A DNA stretch of 64,000 nucleotides from Aculops lycopersici (lineage: Eukaryota > Arthropoda > Arachnida > Trombidiformes > Eriophyidae): contig WNKI01000002.1 in assembly GCA_015350385.1 (NCBI GenBank), forward strand, positions 659,566 to 723,565, given 5' to 3'. This document shows positions 19,601 to 31,172 of the stretch, in pieces (the first letter of the stretch is position 1; the number at the start of each line of letters is the position of its first letter). The translations under genes were made by a program, and so were the position numbers. The notes beneath the pieces were generated by a model, which saw only the letters and a program-made list of their open reading frames with translations, ran no database searches and had not been told where the DNA came from.

Positions 19601-22257
19601 CTAGAGCGGAAGCGAACTAGAGTCTTTTCAGGCACGACAAGTGGCCGCCCGCTTCTCAGTGTTGCTTCAACAATGAGCTACGTCGACCAGTATAATGGTC
19701 GATAGCCGATAACTTCATGGCTACAACGCTGCCATTACGCCAGAATCTATCTCTCGTGCAATTTTATATCCCTCTCTCTCTCTCACTCACTCACTCACTT
19801 ACTTACTTACTCTTTCACTCCTAACCTTTTCCAGTTCGTATGGCGAGTTTTTCTATCCTCCTGAATGACCAACCAACAAACCAACTAGCCTAAGAAAAGA
19901 GAAGAAGAGAAGAGAAAAAACTCGCCAATTTATAATCCAGATACACTACAACATCCAAATGGACTGCCACCGACTGGGCCTTTTCCGGCCAAAGTAGCTT
20001 CACTCCATTTCCCCCTCTCTGCCTCAATCCTCTCTATTCACAGACACATTTACTCCCATGATGTGCAGAAAATCAATTGCCAATCTCCATTCCTTCCTCC
20101 AATGCTCGCTTTCGTCTACTGCCGAACAAGTTGCCTCAAATTGACCACTTTGCAATGGCCATCATCGCCAACGTTGTGTGACGCAACAACAACACATCTA
20201 TTGGAGGATTCATCGTGCGAAAACTTCCAAGTGGCCGGAGCTTTTCTCTCTTGCAAACTAAAGAATAGATATCCCACCTGAAGTCGTTAAAATTTTACGC
20301 GCTTTCCACACAACAGCAAGCATCGGATCGAATGCTTGCCTGTGCTGATGAATGAGGCAAGCGGATAAAATTGACCTGTTGATTGGTGCAAAGAGTAATC
20401 ATCGAGTCTCTTTTCTTTCTTAAATTTCAGAGGAATGGCAACTGGCGAGCAAACACAAACTTTGCATCCGCGTCATCATCACAATATTCCTGACCATCGA
20501 CTACGTCACAAGCAATAAAAGGAACATACTAAACTAAAAAGACACAACAAAGAACTTACCTTTTGCTTCTCTTTATACTCCTCGAGTTTCATGCTAATTA
20601 GCGTCAACATCTCTCTGCTTTGCTTCTCCACCAACTCGGCGGTGGCTTGGCGCTCAAATTCCTTCAACTTTCTCTTGAGCGTCTCCTTCTTCCTGTCCAA
20701 CTTGATGGTCATGGTTTTCTCCAGATTCATTCTCTCCAATTCTATCATTTTAGACTCGTCAATGCTGACTTCCTGCGGAAGCTTCGACGATGGCACCTGT
20801 TGTTGGAGTTGTTGTTGCTGCTGAAGTTTAGCTTGCGATCGCCGGAAGTCAGTGGCCGCCGCCGATGAGTGTTTTTGGTGGATGTTGCTCAGTTGCTGAG
20901 TATATTTGTCAAGTAGCTTGCTCAACTCCAATTGCCATTCCTCTTTAATCTGTTCGCTTATGTAATTCTCCTCCTGGCGCCACTTTGCCTCGAACTGTTT
21001 AAACAGCGCGTCCTCCTCTTCGCGATGCCGCATTTCGAGCATCTTCTGTTTTGGCTCCAGAAACTCCAGTCTCCGATTGATAAATTGTGAGATCTTTTTG
21101 TCCACCTGAGATTGACGGTAGATATTTTGTAGCTTAGTTTGCTGAACCGCATGCTGAATGTACATGGCGCTCGAGTTTACATGTGGCGCCGCTTGCTGTT
21201 GTTGATGGTGATTATGTGAGGTATCTAGCAACAATTGGCGGCCATTGCTAAGTTGGCTGTTGTAGGCAGTGCCATTAGGTTGATGGTCGCCACCATTGCC
21301 CATGGCAGCGTGGTGGTTGTAACCAGCTAAATTTGGCGAGTTGATTAGACAACAGTTGGTTGCACTCAAACTTGGGTCAAACACTTTGGGTGCGTTTAGT
21401 GCTGCGCGTATTCCCACCGATTGGTTGTCCAATTTACCTGGCCCCGTTTTAGGACAGTGCCGGTGGCAATAGACCTCCTGGTCATCGGAGGCTTGCTGAT
21501 TGTTGAAATACGTTTTTAAAGTTAACTTTGTACCACAAACGCGACATTTGAAACAATCGTGATGGTAAAAGGTAAAGTCTTTCAAAGGACCCACCTTGTC
21601 CATTTGATAAACGGTCTTGTTGCACCTGAGGCATCTTTGCTCGTAGGAACTCAGCTTGTACCTTCTGGCCAATTGAATCAGATGTTGCTGCTGTTGGTCG
21701 TCGGGCGACGATGGAGGCGACAGGGGACTAGTTGTATTATTGTTGTTATTGTTGATGTTACTATTGATATTTAAGTTGTTAGTATCTGGGGATGTAAGCT
21801 GCTGTTGTTGCTTCGTGTTTTGTTGTTGCTGCTGGCTGTTTCTCACTATTTGATCTAGATTTTGCTTAAACGTCGGCGACAACTGGCGCTGAATTGCACG
21901 AGTCTCATTGTTGCCATTGCCATTATAGTTGCTGTTGAAGTTCATGTCTTGATTTGGTTGCTCTTGGCGAAAGCCGTTGTAGTCGTAGTATTTATATTTA
22001 ATCAGTATGGGCGACTTGCCTCCATTTATCTTATTGGCATTACCACCACCACCGCCGCCACCGACAACATTCTCCATGATATTCTCATTATGATTTAGTC
22101 GTGTCTCTTGATTTAACATATTTCCTCCCCCGGAACCCGAGCCGCTTGACCTGAACGAATCAGAGTCTGTTATGGAGGGACTGGAAGGTGAGAGTGGCGA
22201 AGAGCTAATCGATTGCCGATCGTTGGCTGGCGACAAGCTCGACATTTTGGTTGTCAT
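9106..22257 (-). CDS. hil: Hillarin: LIM domain plus W180/transglutaminase-like (KY-type) protein, four coding exons
   Basis: Cytoskeletal protein. The Drosophila orthologue is described as a W180-domain protein that interacts with a septin, and vertebrate KY is a related muscle protein. Coding exons are 22257-20560, 18866-18301, 11018-10834 and 10685-9106. Donors are all GTAAG-type, phases (0, 2, 1) match, and the joined frame has 1342 residues with no stop. Domains: disordered Asn/Gln/Gly-rich N-terminus; LIM finger at 209-268 (C209, C212, H232, C235, C238, C241, C264, then H267/C268); coiled coil ~390-565; transglutaminase-like domain from ~665 to the C-terminal region. The triad Cys/His/Asp positions are Ser743, Ser787 and Gln801. 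A His/Ser-rich stretch (~818-996) interrupts the domain. The start is the first ATG; the frame is open for 35 further codons upstream, so an extra 5' exon is possible. Confidence 0.88.
10686..10833 (-). other. hillarin intron 3 (148 bp)
   Basis: Begins GTAAGC and ends CATAG; phase 1. It contains one CAACAGGTG site (10803-10811) and a short GA run. Confidence 0.7.
10834..11018 (-). CDS. hil: hillarin coding exon 3 (transglutaminase-like core)
   Basis: A 185-base exon bounded by TTTTTACAG and GTAAGC. It encodes YAGLHCVVIKGYSKSAGYQP, then RFRNSWNAVYVAGAWRFVQC and NWGARHLV, the hallmark W180-domain segment. In active transglutaminase-like enzymes a His precedes WNAVY and an Asp precedes C-x-WG; here they are Ser and Gln. 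It is too short to be found as a long open frame and was identified by domain continuity and splice phase. Confidence 0.88.
11019..18300 (-). other. hillarin intron 2 (7.3 kb)
   Basis: A large intron between GTAAGT and TTTTTACAG. It holds four exact CAACAGGTG sites and several one-mismatch sites, a 29-base GATA-type palindrome at 11718-11746, and short microsatellites. No additional conserved exon is seen on either strand. Confidence 0.65.
11718..11746. repeat. 29-base near-perfect palindrome with inverted GATA motifs
   Basis: AGACGTTTGATAA, spacer GCA, then TTATCAAACGTCT: a 13-bp perfect stem in hillarin intron 2. Each arm carries a TGATAA/TTATCA GATA-type motif. Confidence 0.85.
18301..18866 (-). 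CDS. hil: hillarin coding exon 2
   Basis: Acceptor ATATCAG before 18866 (phase 0), donor GTAAGT after 18301 (phase 2, the split Ser codon AG|C). It encodes a Gly/Ser-rich linker and then the start of the transglutaminase-like domain: IDELAINVAKEDQRTFTDLV, LTRNC, KVRAIFRWITV and finally GSESYHVLFKRLC. The usual catalytic Cys (C-E-G-Y) is Ser here (S-E-S-Y). Confidence 0.85.
18867..20559 (-). other. hillarin intron 1 (1.7 kb)
   Basis: Begins GTAAGT and ends ATATCAG. It contains a CT/CACT/TTAC tetranucleotide-type repeat at 19771-19812 and one CACCTG near 20277. No conserved coding frame. Confidence 0.6.
19771..19812. repeat. CT / CACT / TTAC simple repeat
   Basis: A run of CT changes to CACT and then TTAC units, within hillarin intron 1. 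Confidence 0.85.
20560..22257 (-). CDS. hil: hillarin coding exon 1 (LIM domain and coiled coil)
   Basis: Starts at ATG 22257 in good context (AGCAAAATGAC) and ends AAG|GTAAGT, phase 0. It encodes Asn- and Gln-rich disordered sequence, the LIM finger (CLRCNK...HHDCFKCRVC...YCHRHC), a linker with a His/Gln run, and a long charged coiled coil (RRLEFLEPKQKMLEMRHREE onwards). Confidence 0.85.
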
Positions 22258-25200
22258 TTTGCTGCTTTTGATTATTTGCTGATTGATATCTCGAGTTGTT
22301 CTTGATTTCGCACAGGGGCAATACAATTTGTCACTCCGCTTGTGCTTCTCGTTTTGCAACACACGGAGACGATAATGAGTCAGTGGTAGTTACCTGCTCG
22401 CGTGTCAATAATAATCTTTGGCTCGCGGACAGGTGAGTGAAGGTGAACTTGTCGCCCTCTGTTCTCCTGTTACCTCACACTTTTTTCGTTTATATTCTTT
22501 ATTACTTGGCTTACACAAAAATATACTAAAGCCCTTCCCAAGAACTTTCAAAGAAGAAACTCAACTTGCTCACTGATTCTCTGCGTTTTGTTGTCAATTT
22601 TCTTGCAAAATCTTTTCATCTATTGTATCGGCGACACTCCAAAAGAAAAATGTTCTCCCCCAGAAGTACGTATGCTGAGAATCACGGTGGACTTAGTGGT
22701 TGCTTCTCAAAATTGGCAACAGGTTGCACTTGTGTTCAGCTGGCAAATTGCTCCCAGCTTTTTCTTACCTCTTGCTCTTTGGCCTTCTTGTCACTACTTG
22801 CCTTGGTCCATCTGTCTCTTTCTGTTCGACTTTTATCTTGATGCTGCTTCTGTTGATGCCTCAGCCGCCAAAATTTACGTGGCGATTGAACTTGATCTTT
22901 ATATGTTGAGCTCGGATTCACCAAGACTCCTTTTGAACGATGCTACTGCTTTGCTTTCCGAGTTATCGAATCTCTATTGTCATCCACTTCTCTCTGTCTG
23001 CTTGTCTGTCCAACTGACTTACTCTCGTCTTACTAGCGGCTTACCAGACTGTTCAGCGATTGCTAACGCTCCTGCTTCTGCTTTGTTATCCTCTGATCGC
23101 CAAGTTGAAATGTCAAGTTTAACTCTGAGTCTCGATCTTCGCTTGCTATCTGCAGTTGCATTAACTTCATTGGAACTCGCAAAGTGATTGAATGCGTTGC
23201 GTGCGCCGAGCTCATGCCTCAAACTACCACAACTTCGACCATTTATACCGACAACAACGACAACAGAACGTAACTTGAATTGCTCTATTACCTTAAGAAT
23301 CACAACACTACAACGCGAAACTCAATTGACTTACCTGAGCAACACCAACAGCAGCAACAAAACACGACAACTCGTTTGTTCGCCAGTCGCGCGCAGGTAA
23401 GTGGACTCGGCAATGGCGCCAGCAAGTGAGCTTAGCCGAGTTCTAGGAGCAAGAAAGCAAGCGGGCTGCGCATGTCACTTTCACGCCACCCCAACAGGTG
23501 ATCGAGACAACGCCAGCCGCCACCTGTTGTCTTCTGGCCAAACCTTTCATGTTTCGTGCCTGAGCTTACCTGTTCCTCGTATCGCATATCATCGCTTGCA
23601 GTTAGAAATGCGATTAATTTGCAGTATTGATCTCAGTTGCGTCATCGGATCAGCTTTTTTACTACCCCCAATGGTGGAGCTGCATTAGCGGTGGCGAGTG
23701 GTATGAACGACGACCCATCAGCTGACAGCCTGATTGAATTGATACAATTGCCGGATGCAGCCAACAGGTAGCAACATCGTGTGGCTTCATTGCAATCTGC
23801 TACCACTGTTACTTCTGCTGTTTGATGATCCGCTGAAAGCCAATCGGTTGGTCGAGTTGATTCCTCTTTGCTGCCGTTGTTCGTGCTTACCTCATCGATG
23901 TTGGGTTGGGAATAATCTCGTTTTGTCTTCTCTCTCTCTCGCTCGCTCGTCTACTAACTCATCGCTAGTAGTGATGAGCCACTAGTTTAGTTCAGTTGAC
24001 TTACTTTGTTGAGAACAAGTGGTGGTCAGCAATGACGCAATACTAACCTCCATTTCCTTCTCTCCTCTACAAGAGTAGGCAAAACTAAACTCGTTGGTTG
24101 GTTTGTCTGAGAGAATGTTGGTCACTTATTGCTCCTCATTCCGCTCGGTTACAATCCGAGCTGGCGACAAGTTGTGGCCACGAGAAACAGAGTAAATCGT
24201 CGCTCGACGACAATCAGAATCAACTAGTTGGACTACCGAGATAGTGGCCGGGCAAGATCAGTTGAAGTAACCTCAGACGTCCGGTTGTTGATGTGAGTTC
24301 TTTTTTGCAGCCTTAGCTCTCACCGTTTACTTTACTCCAAAGTTGATGAGTAAAACAATGAGTTTAATAGACAAATAATTTACCTTGTCTCGTCCCCAGT
24401 TACGACAATAACTACTTGTCGACTCGATTCTCGGCTCTCATCCCATCCGAGTTCTACCCACCCATTGTCTGAGGACAAGCTCATTAATGGTGTATAATTG
24501 GGCGTCGCTTTGCCTAGTACAGGGATTGGGGGCAGTATCGAGATCTCTAAGGGGAAGGAGGATCTCAGAATGCAGCGAGCATACAAGAATTATATACATT
24601 ATGGCGACCCAGGATAAGTCTACAAGATGAGGAATGTATCGAGGGGCAAGGTTAGGAAAATTCGTAAAACATTTCGATAGCCCTAAACTCTAATGATGGC
24701 TAATATTGAAAATTCGACTGATACAGGTGCCTCAGTAATGTCTAGCACTCAACCATAAAGAGATGGAATACTGAACTTTTCTTCATGTATTCTTGTAATC
24801 CTTGCCAGTCTGGCTTAGAATTTGTGTGATGAACAAGGTGGTAAGAAACAGTTGAAAATTCTATGAGCGTGCGAATGATTAACCTGAAGAGGAAAACCGA
24901 CCTTGAGCACCTATTAGTTCCGATCTTATGCTCTTTCAGGTGAGAATGAGGTCTATGGTAGGATATGATGAGGCAGGATGAGTTTATTACCGGCACCCTG
25001 CGTTATCAAGCTTCGAAACAAGGTTTGCGTATTTTCTTTGATATTGAGCAGAGATAGTCCAATTTTGACATATACTGCGCGTCTAGGTCACCTCACAGTC
25101 CCATAGTTACCCAGCACCACAAATCCGGGTGGAGGTGGATCGAAAATAAGAATCTAGAGGTAATCGAATCTAGAGGTTGAAGGGATCAAGCCAAAGAAAA

Positions 25201-25678
25201 CTTGTCTCGAGTGACATTTGGATGTCTAGAAATATATACGGTAAAAGACATTTAAGGCAACTGGATGCTCAGAATCTGGTTTCTGACTCGATTAGTGAAT
25301 TTATTTCCCTGGTAGTCATCATAACTTCGGGATCGAAGGTTACTTTCACGAGCGATTTTTTGCCACGCTTTGCACGAGCAAGCGAACCGATCCAGAACCT
25401 GTTGTATGGCATTTGCATTCTTGAACAAGAATAACCCAAGCTAGCATCGCGAGGTGGTCAGGGGTTCCGGGGGCATTACTTGCGCAGTAGGTGTCAAAAT
25501 TGGATCACTTCTGCACAAGTGTGCGGCCAAATCCGTAAACCTTCAACCTAGTGGTCTTGGTGCAAATTTCCAAGAAATATTTTCATGAGGGTCATGAACA
25601 TATTTTCGAGGCATAATCTAAGGTGTTATATTTTCTACTCTAGCCAAATTCTTGAATCAGCTATCGCTCATAGTCATC
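22258..25678. promoter_or_regulatory. Hillarin upstream region and 3' flank of the CAP-Gly gene
   Basis: Non-coding 3.4 kb. It contains two exact CAACAGGTG sites 21 bases apart (23492-23500 and 23521-23529, opposite orientation) plus CAACAGGTT (22727) and CAACAGGTA (23762), as expected of a hillarin regulatory region (inference). The part from ~24.6 to 25.65 kb differs in texture: fewer microsatellite-like motifs, and a direct duplication of AATCTAGAGGT at 25151-25161 and 25167-25177. It may be 3' UTR of the CAP-Gly gene or decayed repeat sequence. Confidence 0.45.
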
Positions 25679-28236
25679 CTACCGCTTGAGCACCCCAGAG
25701 GAAAACTGTGGGTTCTCTGGCTGAGAAGATACTATGTTTATATTCAAAGTCGAGCCTTCGGGAGGCTGATCCGTGTTGGGACTCCTGGCTTCGTCTTGGT
25801 CTCGGGATAGGTTCATTATTGTAGGTTGTTGCTCACTAACTAGCTCCTTCTTTTCGCTACCGTTTATCGAGAGTGTCAGCTTCAACTCGAATGCCTTCGG
25901 AAGTCCGGAGTTAGCAAGTGTAACCGACTTGATATCCTCTTGCCTAGTATTTGTTGCAGTTGATCTCATTGGCTCGGTTCTCGCTTCGCTTGCATTTGTA
26001 TTCAAGCTTTCTGACTGCGAGCTAAGCGTTATGGATTCTGAAGCTGATGAGCTACCAGCTAGACTCTTGGGGGCTGCCGGTGGTTTTTTGCTACATTTGC
26101 TACTCCTACTATGACTGTGATCAAGATGTCTATGCTGTTGAAAATCAGATGTGCTCGGTACAAAAGATTGCTGGTTGTCGTAAAACCACTGGTTCATTGT
26201 AGTGGAGGTGCAATATGATTGGCTGACCCCAATAGGATCAGCGCCCCCGACCTGTTCACTGTGCCACTCACTGCCTTGACCACTTAGGTTTGCCTTACGA
26301 ATCAACTCACTAACTATCTGATCAGTGCTCATGTTCTTGCTGCACCCTAAGCTAGTAGTATTCTGGTAAACTTGCTCAGTGGTGTTAGTTGTGGCAGCGT
26401 GTAAACAGCAACTTCCGCCTGTTTGTTGTGCAATCTGATTTGAGGTGCAATCGAAGAAAAGAGCTCTACGAAGTCTTTGTAAGTCATCATCAGTGATAGA
26501 GGGTGAGTTCAGAAGTCGGTTCACAATGTGCTTGTAGATTTGATTCATCCGCTTCTCATCAGCAAGGGAACCCAAAGGACTCGAGCCGCTAATATTGGCA
26601 GAGTTCATCGACGCTGAGCTAAAACCACAATCACTAGAACCTGAGATGTGTCTCGAGGTGGCTCCTGCTATTGCAGCCACTTGACTCGATTCTGGGCCCC
26701 GGTACGGCGGGACAGGAAATTCATCTTTCTCATCGGGCGAAGTAGCAAAACTCATAAGGAAGCTTGCAGCTGACTGTAGGTCTTGTTTACTGGGGTCATC
26801 CTTATTCTCATCACAATAGTGGCTGTTAGTTGTGCCACTTGGAAAGTCTTGATCTATCTCTTGATGCATGCTGCTAGACATCATCATCGTTGGCAGTGAC
26901 TTATTGATGTCGTGCGAAGCCGGTTGGCCATTGTATCTGTAGGTTCGCTCGGAGTATCGATCAATCTCACTGCTATTTGAGCTCGACAAACAGGAAACCA
27001 ATGATCTCAAACTCTTTAGTAGACTTCTTGAATGATTTGTCCTCGAGCTGACGTGACCATAGCGAGCTTGCGATAGATCCTCTAGGTCAGCCTCGAGGGT
27101 TGAGTCTACAGGCTCATCGGTGGGGAATAAATATCTATTTTCTATGGAGTCTCTATAAACAATCTTCTGCTGACCCTTTGGCCTTGCATAATTTCCCTCC
27201 TCGTCTTCACTGTCATCGTCAACTAACTTTGGTGGTTGGGGTTCAAGGCTCATAATATTGGATGCTTCTGTTACTTGAATCTTGCTTGTCTGTGGTGGGA
27301 ATGTGAATTGACCATCAGGTGGTGTGTAACTGGGTGGAGGCGACGATGTTGTTGGTGCTATGGACAATAAACTGGTTTGTTGCTGTTGCTGGCAACAACT
27401 GCAAGGTCGACTGGTGGGCTCAATGGGTGAGGCTCTGGGTGTTACATTGTTAGTGTCGTTGTTGTTGTTATTATTCATTTGGCTATGGCCATGATTATTG
27501 CTGTAATGTTTGGCGCTACCTCTTCGCGAGGACGAAGACTTGGTGCTCAGCCTTCTACTCATCGGATCAACGTCCTCGGGTGCCGCACCATAACGGTACT
27601 CTTCTGGCATTAGCTTGGACTGTTGCGCTTGTAAGTTCGTGAGGTAGCCGGCACCCTCAATCCAACTATTACCAACAGGTGGCAAAGGTGGGACCCCGAG
27701 GGCGGACAAGCTAGCCGGCGGAGGAAGTGATGATATCTTGTTACCAGTATATGTGCACATGGCCTCCTCGGAGCTTTCCATGCCGCAACAGGTGTAGGTT
27801 GAGAATTGGCACATATGAGTGGCATTCTTGCCCGAGCCAACCAAACGCTCGGTTCTGGGCGGTTTGATGACGTGAGCGCAGGGCCCGCAATTGGGACATT
27901 GGCAATGGAGCCGCGTGTTTACAGCTAAAATATCGGCTCCAGGTTTTCGATGGGGTGCATTTAAAAAACAGTGTTGCACGTGGACGGTAGACACACGCTG
28001 AATGCTAATCATTTGTCCTGGTCGCACAGCAGCCGACATAACTGAAATCATGGTTCCCGGTTCGGGTCTGCCCACGTGCTGGTCAACAAGGTTGACCCTC
28101 TCAAGGGGCAAAAACTTGGCAAAACAATCTTTGGCTAGGAAGTAGCGCCGGCCATTGAGGGATCCATCACCCTCGCCAATAGCATTGTCGAACTCGACGC
28201 CCACCGTCCAATCTGGACAAATTTGAGGGACGCGAC
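25679..28236 (-). CDS. CAP-Gly protein coding exon 2 (terminal)
   Basis: Completes the CAP-Gly domain and carries the Cys-rich and disordered regions. It contains two exact CAACAGGTG sites inside the coding sequence (27673-27681 and 27786-27794). Confidence 0.8.
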
Positions 28237-29107
28237 CTATATGTTTAGTGGGTTAGATTTTGATTTATTGTTGGTATATTTGGTTTTGTTTTTGCTTTCA
28301 TATGTATATATTTTTATATATATATATATCTTTGTGTGTGTTTCCAATGATACTGGACACATCTAGACCACACTACGAAAACTTACCTATCCACCTGATG
28401 GTACCGAACTCGTTACCGTAGTATTCCTTGTAAGCAACCCGCTGGCCAATTTTAACATCGGGTGCTGGCGTGGAGCTCAAAACCGATTGGTCGAGCTTCT
28501 TAAATCGTCGCACAAAAACCTTCGACTTCCGGTGGCCACGCAGATGGTCGCTCGGGTGGCCGCGCGACGAAGCAGAGCTTCTCTTTCGATCGCCTAGAAG
28601 ACGAGAGGAAGTCGACGGAGCAAGTTGCGAGTTTGAGGTGTTTAAAGTTGATGTTATGGTGGATAAAGATGATGACGGCGACGATTCGGGCGGAGGATTT
28701 GTTGGTTGGTGGCCCGCAAGTTGGTGGGCGTGTTGGGTGTCGCCGTCGTTGAGTATTGCATCGAGTTTGGCGTCAATGGTGGAGTTGGTTTCAATCACAT
28801 TGTTGTTGATAATTTGATGGTTTGGTTCGTCGTGTTGATCGTTTGCATTTTGGTCGGCGATTGAGTTGATTCCATTAACCAGAGCGACGTTGTTATTTTC
28901 GTCAAAGTTAATTTGGTTTTCGGTTGCGATCGCCGAGTTCATTGGCAATGGCGACGACGACGACCGAGTGGCCGGTGAAAGTTTTGCGTGTGCAACGTTC
29001 GCAATGTCAAATGGAGTAAGGCGCGCGTTTGATTCCATTTCGTTATTATTATTAATATTGGGATCGTTATTATTGTTATTGATATTATAATTGTATTGCA
29101 ATTCCAT
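25679..29107 (-). CDS. CAP-Gly domain protein with Cys-rich and long disordered C-terminal region; orthologue not recognised
   Basis: Two coding exons, 29107-28387 and 28236-25679, joined in phase 1 (GTAAGT donor, ACATATAG acceptor), give 1092 residues. The intron splits the CAP-Gly domain (~219-290): GQRVAYKEYYGNEFGTIRWI before it, then GRVPQICPDWTVGVEFD, with GEGDG at 261-265 replacing the usual GKNDG, and RRYF at 270-273. CAP-Gly domains bind microtubule tips or EEY/F tails. A Cys-rich stretch follows (C352, C354, C357, C360, C383, C390, C391, C401) that could bind metal. The rest (~405-1092) is Ser/Gln/Asn-rich, with an acidic patch DDDSEDEEGNYARPKGQQ and a phospho-like RRLSTKSSSSRRGS. 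CYLD also carries CAP-Gly domains, but no ubiquitin-protease domain is seen here. Stop is TAG. Confidence 0.8.
28237..28386 (-). other. CAP-Gly gene intron (150 bp)
   Basis: Starts GTAAGT, ends ACATATAG. It contains a (TA)n run near 28314-28330 and a short (TG)n run (read on the plus strand). Confidence 0.75.
28387..29107 (-). CDS. CAP-Gly protein coding exon 1
   Basis: ATG at 29107. It encodes an Asn-rich start, a disordered Ser/Thr-rich region, a basic HRKSKVFVRRFKK stretch and the first strand of the CAP-Gly domain. It ends ATAG|GTAAGT in phase 1. Confidence 0.8.
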
Positions 29108-30536
29108 GATTGATTTTTGGCATAATTGATTTAATTTGATTAGAAAATTTGATTCGTGTGTTGGAATTGGAGCTAGTTAGTTGCGAGCTTAAGGTGCGAT
29201 TACTCTTTTTCGTTTGTTTGTTTGATTCATCGCCTAATATATTTATGTTCTTGCAACTCGAGGTGTTGATGATCAACTACTAGTTTCCCCGGTGCTCGTT
29301 TGCGTTGGCAAAAAAGTTTCCCCCAATTCAACCATGCGAAGCCCCTCGGTGGCCTCAACTCGTCGGTATCACATTCGTCGCAGCTCACAACTCTTCGGCT
29401 CACTACTAGACTTGGCGTCATCTTTTCAACATGCGAGCATTTGCCCCTAAAAAGCTCAAATCCAATGCACGCTACCAAAAACGCTCGCCTCTTTTTCTCT
29501 CTATCACTCGCTTCCTCCTCCTCCTTCTTTACTCTCTTTTTCGCTCATATTCACGACGTTGGATGATGGGCGCATCAAAAGTTGCTGTGATTCGCTTTTG
29601 ATTGATCCCAATTGAGGAACGATCCTCTCTCTCTCTCTCCCTCAGTTCTTGTTGCTATCGTCGTCTTTCGCAATAACAACAATCAACAATCCGATGATCA
29701 GGCAGCTAACTGACCGACCGACCGACCGACTGACTGTCGAAAAAAGTTTCTGACGAGCGAACGCGAAACTTGAGGCCAACGCAAGTGTCGGCGGCGCGAG
29801 CGAATTTCTGCGCGCGCACAAATTCGCAGCCCCTCGATTGGCTGCGAGTTCGCTCGTAACGCGCCCCACAAGCGAACAAATGCAGCCAGCCATTTAGTCG
29901 GCCAATCGCCTCTAGCCGCCACCCACGAGACTTGGTCTAGAAGGGCACCATCAGCGAACATTTGGGTGCTTTGGTGGCTTTGTATTGGAGGGAAGAAAGG
30001 GGAAAAAAGATTAGAATGGGGGAGGGAAACCAAGATGGCGGCATCCGAAGTTCGCAGGAGCAAATTTTGCATCAAGTTTTGAGTAGACCAAACAGCAACA
30101 ACCAGAAGTTGAGGCGCCGGTCTTTGCTCAGTTGCATCAGTAGCAGCAGCAGCATCAGCAGGACTGATGAGCAAGATGGCGATTTGATTGAAGTTGTCGC
30201 TGCCGGTTGTGAGACGCTGGGCCAAACTTGTTGTTTGATGCGTCGGCACAACCACCACTACATTGCACTACACTTTAATACTAACACTGCCTCTGGCGCT
30301 GAAAGTTGCGTGCATGAAAGACGCCTTCTAGGAAAGGAGAAAGTATGATTGTTGCTTGCGAGTTGCAGGTTTTGCCAACGAGCGAGCAACCGGCGACGTG
30401 ATGCGATTGGTCGGCTCTGCAACTTGAAATGCAGGACCAAATGTTCGCTATGGACAAGCATAGAAGAGTGGGCGCCACAAACTAGAGCCAAACAAATTGG
30501 CGATCGATTTGATGCGGTCCGTAGTTTTGTTAGTGG

Positions 30537-30562
30537 GTTTCGTTTCGTTTCGTTTAGTTTCG
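30537..30562. repeat. (GTTTC)n pentanucleotide repeat
   Basis: Three perfect GTTTC units followed by two imperfect ones. Confidence 0.7.
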
Positions 30563-31106
30563 CTTTGGTCCTTCTAGAGAAACACGCAAACATGTCGATC
30601 AAGTTGCCACTTGACGCCGATCTTTTTATTGACCATCCACACTTATTACACTTGACCCATCGATTTCGAATCTACGGCAAGCCGATTGATTCCCAGTGGC
30701 GGCAATCCCTCAAGCTTATGAGAGCGACACACAAAATATGCAAGTTTATTGGCTCCATTCTCGCTGGCAAACGCAACGTAGATAACCAGAAACTCACTAG
30801 TAGTGGTAGTAGTAACGCGCGTAAGCTTATATATAAGTACAATATCTAGAGACCAAGACCTCGGTGCAAGCTTTCATCACGCGCCAAAACGTTTGGTTGC
30901 CAATTCATCATCAAGTTAGCGGCGACTAGCAAATACACAAAGAGCTGCATAAGAAGCAAATCCCGGTCAGCAAGCGAAAACTTCGACATGCAGGAACAAC
31001 AGCAACAGCAACAACCACAGCACCAACTCCAAGCGAACAACCAAACAGTGACCTCGATGGACACTAAGCGGTGGCCGGTGTAGTCAGTGTCACTACCGGT
31101 GCAGCG

Positions 31107-31118
31107 ACAACAACAACG

Positions 31119-31172
<54 letters not shown>
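31107..31172. repeat. (CAA)n trinucleotide repeat
   Basis: About 22 units, with one CGA interruption near the left end. Read on the other strand it gives the poly-Cys and other homopolymer frames seen here, which are not genes. Confidence 0.9.

Noticed and set aside
22588..23187. 199-codon plus-strand open frame upstream of hillarin
   Set aside because: Leu/Ser-rich with no domain, overlaps other frames, and sits in the probable hillarin regulatory region.
24720..24734. Five codons reading DTGAS, like a retroviral-type aspartic protease motif
   Set aside because: An in-frame stop lies shortly upstream and another 10 codons downstream; no further retroelement protein is readable nearby, so five residues can occur by chance.
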